From the NCBI RefSeq assembly GCF_003710805.1, contig NZ_RHHB01000003.1:124001-188000 (forward strand): a DNA stretch of 64,000 nt, read 5' to 3'. This DNA is from Agromyces tardus. GTDB lineage: Bacteria; Actinomycetota; Actinomycetes; Actinomycetales; Microbacteriaceae. The notes beneath the pieces are model-generated. The model saw nothing but the letters and a program-made list of their open reading frames with translations. It was not told the origin of the DNA and did no database searches. Below, piece after piece: positions 63,030 through 64,000 of this stretch (within the stretch, counting starts at the first letter, position 1; every line of letters starts with the position of its first letter). The position numbers and the translations under genes are program-made.

Positions 63030-64000
63030 GGGTCGCCCGCTCAGTGTTGGAGCGATAGGCCAAATGCCACGAGGGGACGAGGTGAAGCCTGTGGCGAACG
63101 TCACCGACGGAACATCGGCATTGGAAGACCCGGAGAAGACACTCGCGCAAAGCATCGCCGATATGCTGTCGCGTCCTGATTTCCTGCTTCCCTTGGTTGC
63201 CGCAGAGCGCCAATTCCGGGACCACTACTACGGTCTAAACGCGGCCGCGCTGCTTGAAGATCTGTTCTTCGACGCACTTGGAAACTTCCTGCGTCAGACC
63301 CGGCCCGAGGCGCGTTTACGGCGGCCCGCCGCCGGCCAAAAGGGATGGGATTACAGCTATGACGACCTGAGCGTGTCGCATAAAGTGGGTCAAAAGATTG
63401 GGCCGCTCGCTGCTATCTGGGATGCCACTAAGGTACATGACGGGACCTGGACTTTTGAGTTCCCGATAGTCTACGTTTTGGGCAAGAGTCAGCCGGCAAC
63501 CAAGATTGCAGTTGGCTTGAAGGACGGAACGCGGATTGAAGCACGATCCGTGGGTGAATTGGGCCGAGGCACGAGCCTCCGTGGCGGATCCCTACTGATT
63601 GTTCGTTGGCCCGCAAGTGGTGAGCCTGTTGAGCTCTTGGACGTAATCAATTCTCGCCCAGGCCAAAGTTCTTCCGACGTCCTCCCATTCGCTCGGGTCT
63701 GGGGTCATGTTGCAAGGGCCGTGGCCCGGGGAGTTCCCGCCAACGAGATCGACGTGCTCCGCATCAAGGGGCGTGATGCTGGGGCGGTTGCTGACGATCC
63801 CGACTGCCTGGAATCGCTTTCGGTAAACTTCCGTGGGGGCGTCTACCTGATCGGTGTCGAGGACCTTAAGGAACTGCCCGTCGTCAAGAACAATCGTGCG
63901 ATTCTGATTGACACACCCGTTGTGCAGAGGCTTCTCTCCACGACCCACGCGGCGGGGGCATTCTCTCCGTTGCCGTTGTGGTACTGGCTCTATTCCTCGG
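63022..64000 (+). CDS. Putative PD-(D/E)XK nuclease-like protein, 3'-truncated by window
   Basis: The frame from ATG 63022 (or ATG 63064) is open to the last base: 326 residues without a stop. L-L-E-D-L-F-F-D-A-L-G-N-F-L (about residue 77) followed by G-W-D-Y-S-Y-D-D-L-S-V-S-H-K (about residue 110) looks like the Glu...Asp...SxK pattern of a PD-(D/E)XK nuclease. W-T-F-E-F-P-I-V-Y-V-L-G follows. Codon use is AT-richer than the genome (AAA, ATA, TTA, CTA occur). Divergent from the GmrSD-like gene, it is probably part of the same acquired defence locus. The nuclease assignment is tentative; the gene call is firm. Confidence 0.7.
   Translation, partial: MSKGRPLSVGAIGQMPRGDEVKPVANVTDGTSALEDPEKTLAQSIADMLSRPDFLLPLVAAERQFRDHYYGLNAAALLEDLFFDALGNFLRQTRPEARLRRPAAGQKGWDYSYDDLSVSHKVGQKIGPLAAIWDATKVHDGTWTFEFPIVYVLGKSQPATKIAVGLKDGTRIEARSVGELGRGTSLRGGSLLIVRWPASGEPVELLDVINSRPGQSSSDVLPFARVWGHVARAVARGVPANEIDVLRIKGRDAGAVADDPDCLESLSVNFRGGVYLIGVEDLKELPVVKNNRAILIDTPVVQRLLSTTHAAGAFSPLPLWYWLYSS

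Noticed and set aside
62745-63225. N-terminal extension of the DUF262 protein to 63225
   Set aside because: The extension lacks motifs, overlaps the divergent gene, and a GTG with GGGAG at 62745 fits the conserved start of DUF262.

Overview
The window is a chromosomal segment of a very GC-rich actinobacterium. The family Microbacteriaceae (an Agromyces- or Microbacterium-like organism) is the best guess. The reasons are: roughly 70 percent GC, strong GC3 bias and GTG/TTG starts; small proteins of lineage-restricted type (the 49872-50237 protein looks like DUF7882); palindromic repeats of the form GGTCGAG-(A/T)AG...CGTCTCGAGACC; and an extreme excess of the octamer CGGATGCC/GGCATCCG. The genus is an inference. 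No rRNA, tRNA, CRISPR array, integrase or transposase was seen.

Layout. 1-9.2 kb: the 3' part of an LtrA-type membrane protein, a YbdK-like carboxylate-amine ligase, a large kinase-aminotransferase fusion whose linkers carry in-frame palindromic repeats, a zinc-ribbon protein, a ribbon-helix-helix-like protein, a FUSC transporter and a coupled msrB-msrA pair. 9.4-24 kb: a 5'-3' exonuclease, secreted proteins, a methyltransferase, a deaminase, a serine-hydrolase-fold lipoprotein without its catalytic residues, a transglutaminase-like protein, a divergent TetR/FAD monooxygenase pair, a DGPF protein translationally coupled to an ECF sigma factor, an APC permease, a GlxA-type regulator and GAPDH. 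24-31 kb: an SDR, a secreted M6 metalloprotease, a flavoprotein and a TPR-LuxR regulator. 30.7-36.9 kb: a LacI regulator with two perfect palindromic operators, divergent from a polar-amino-acid-type ABC transporter operon with a Gfo/Idh dehydrogenase and a DAO-type FAD oxidase. The ABC ATPase carries a 1-base frameshift that fuses its frame to the next gene.

36.9-40.5 kb: a divergent pair of unusual genes, a PfkB-AAA+-RyR triple fusion and a DUF429 (RNase H-fold) protein, separated by four iteron-like repeats. 40.6-56 kb: small enzymes and MarR/HxlR-type regulators with visible operators, an HD (SpoT/MESH1-like) protein with a long acidic tail, a NERD protein, an epoxide hydrolase, DUF1697, DUF7882-like and DUF1761 proteins, PPK2, and a DUF222 remnant without HNH. 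51.9-59.6 kb holds three paralogues of one long helical protein in graded decay: intact, one amber codon, debris.

59.65 kb to the right edge is a compositionally different, lower-GC block with none of the octamers seen elsewhere. It encodes a GIY-YIG (T5orf172-like) protein, a DUF262-DUF1524 (GmrSD-like) protein and a divergent gene open to the window end with a PD-(D/E)XK-like pattern. This looks like the edge of a horizontally acquired defence island and, with the PfkB-AAA-RyR/DUF429 locus, is the best candidate for an undescribed system.
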